Source: an uncultured Bacilli bacterium (lineage in GTDB: Bacteria > Bacillota_I > Bacilli_A > RF39 > UBA660). Taken from it: 6,674 nt of DNA. Below are positions 6,528 through 6,674 of the stretch, one piece after another (the first letter of the stretch is position 1; the number at the start of each line of letters is the position of its first letter). Below the pieces are notes generated by a model. It did no database searches. It worked only from the letters and a program-made list of their open reading frames with translations, and was not told the DNA's origin. Both the position numbers and the translations under genes were made by a program. The DNA lies in assembly GCA_947630935.1 (NCBI GenBank), contig CANRJL010000058.1:1-6674 (forward strand), written 5' to 3'.

Positions 6528-6556
6528 TTTACATTACCCAAAAATACTTTTATAAT
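6528..6556 (+). promoter_or_regulatory. Upstream plus-strand promoter (P1) for the right-edge gene
   Basis: TTTACA (6528-6533), a 17-nt spacer and TATAAT (6551-6556) form a near-consensus promoter facing right. It would start near 6563 and give a leader of about 105 nt to the ATG at 6669. That leader holds an SD-like AGAAAGGA (6581-6588) not followed by any ORF of useful length. The rest of the 295-nt divergent gap (6420-6527) shows only AT-rich sequence with no gene or strong hairpin that I can see. Confidence 0.45.
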
Positions 6557-6621
6557 AATTAAAAAATTATATTTATATACAGAAAGGAAATATCAATTTT
6601 ATATATCTATGTTAGACCATA

Positions 6622-6664
6622 TTGATTAAAGAGACGAAAAATGATATTATAAAAAAGAGATGAT
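6622..6664 (+). promoter_or_regulatory. Proximal plus-strand promoter (P2) and ribosome binding site
   Basis: TTGATT (6622-6627), a 17-nt spacer and TATTAT (6645-6650) with TG at 6642-6643 (extended -10). AAGAGATGAT (6655-6664) matches the anti-SD complement AAGGAGGTGAT well, with its GAG 9 nt before ATG 6669. As elsewhere in the window, the SD begins only a few nt after the -10, so the leader is about 12 nt. Confidence 0.55.
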
Positions 6665-6668
6665 AAAA

Positions 6669-6674
6669 ATGAAT
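6669..6674 (+). CDS. Start of a plus-strand gene truncated by the window edge
   Basis: Only ATG AAT (Met-Asn) is inside the window. The call rests on the upstream signals: a promoter with extended -10 (6622-6650) and a good SD (6655-6664) at normal spacing. Divergent orientation from the S1-domain gene. Nothing can be said of its product. Confidence 0.4.

Noticed and set aside
1..6674. CRISPR array, tRNA or rRNA gene, insertion sequence, defence system
   Set aside because: I found no direct-repeat array, cloverleaf, transposase or terminal inverted repeats, and no recognised defence gene.

Overview
This is an AT-rich chromosomal segment using the standard genetic code (Trp is TGG; the S1 gene ends in TGA). 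It looks like a low-GC Gram-positive bacterium: two large secreted or surface proteins, one with a Gram-positive thioester domain and an NPKTG cell-wall sorting signal, the other with gut-Firmicute-style carbohydrate-binding modules, plus a CvfD/YugI-type S1 RNA-binding protein. A gut Bacilli/Erysipelotrichia-type host is my inference; no marker gene in the window proves it.

Layout, left to right. Positions 1-129 look like a divergent promoter region: a candidate minus-strand -10 and SD lead off the left edge, and a good plus-strand promoter precedes a 28-codon ORF (130-216). A strong minus-oriented terminator (157-198) ends a 1305-residue surface protein (213-4130, minus) with an NPCBM domain, a transglutaminase-like Cys/His/Asp core, a helical region, F5/8 type C and Ig-like modules, an acidic stalk and a C-terminal membrane anchor. 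The 213-nt gap 4131-4343 holds this gene's own promoter, a perfect 15-nt palindrome and the terminator of the next gene. That gene (4344-5954, minus, TTG start) encodes a thioester-domain adhesin-like protein with a DUF11 repeat and NPKTG anchor. An 83-nt gap with its promoter separates it from the S1-domain gene (6038-6373, minus), whose terminator overlaps its stop codon. The 295-nt region 6374-6668 is a divergent intergenic region with the S1 promoter on the minus strand and two tandem plus-strand promoters leading to a gene that starts at 6669 and runs off the window.

Each of the three complete genes has its own promoter and terminator, so they read as single-gene units rather than an operon. 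The two surface proteins are plausibly co-functional in attachment to host or dietary glycans and proteins, but only adjacency and shared cell-surface location support that. The most notable points are the loss of the thioester-forming Gln in an otherwise recognisable thioester domain, the Cys/His/Asp core between two carbohydrate-binding modules in the giant protein, and the fully equipped tiny ORF that faces the giant gene's 3' end.
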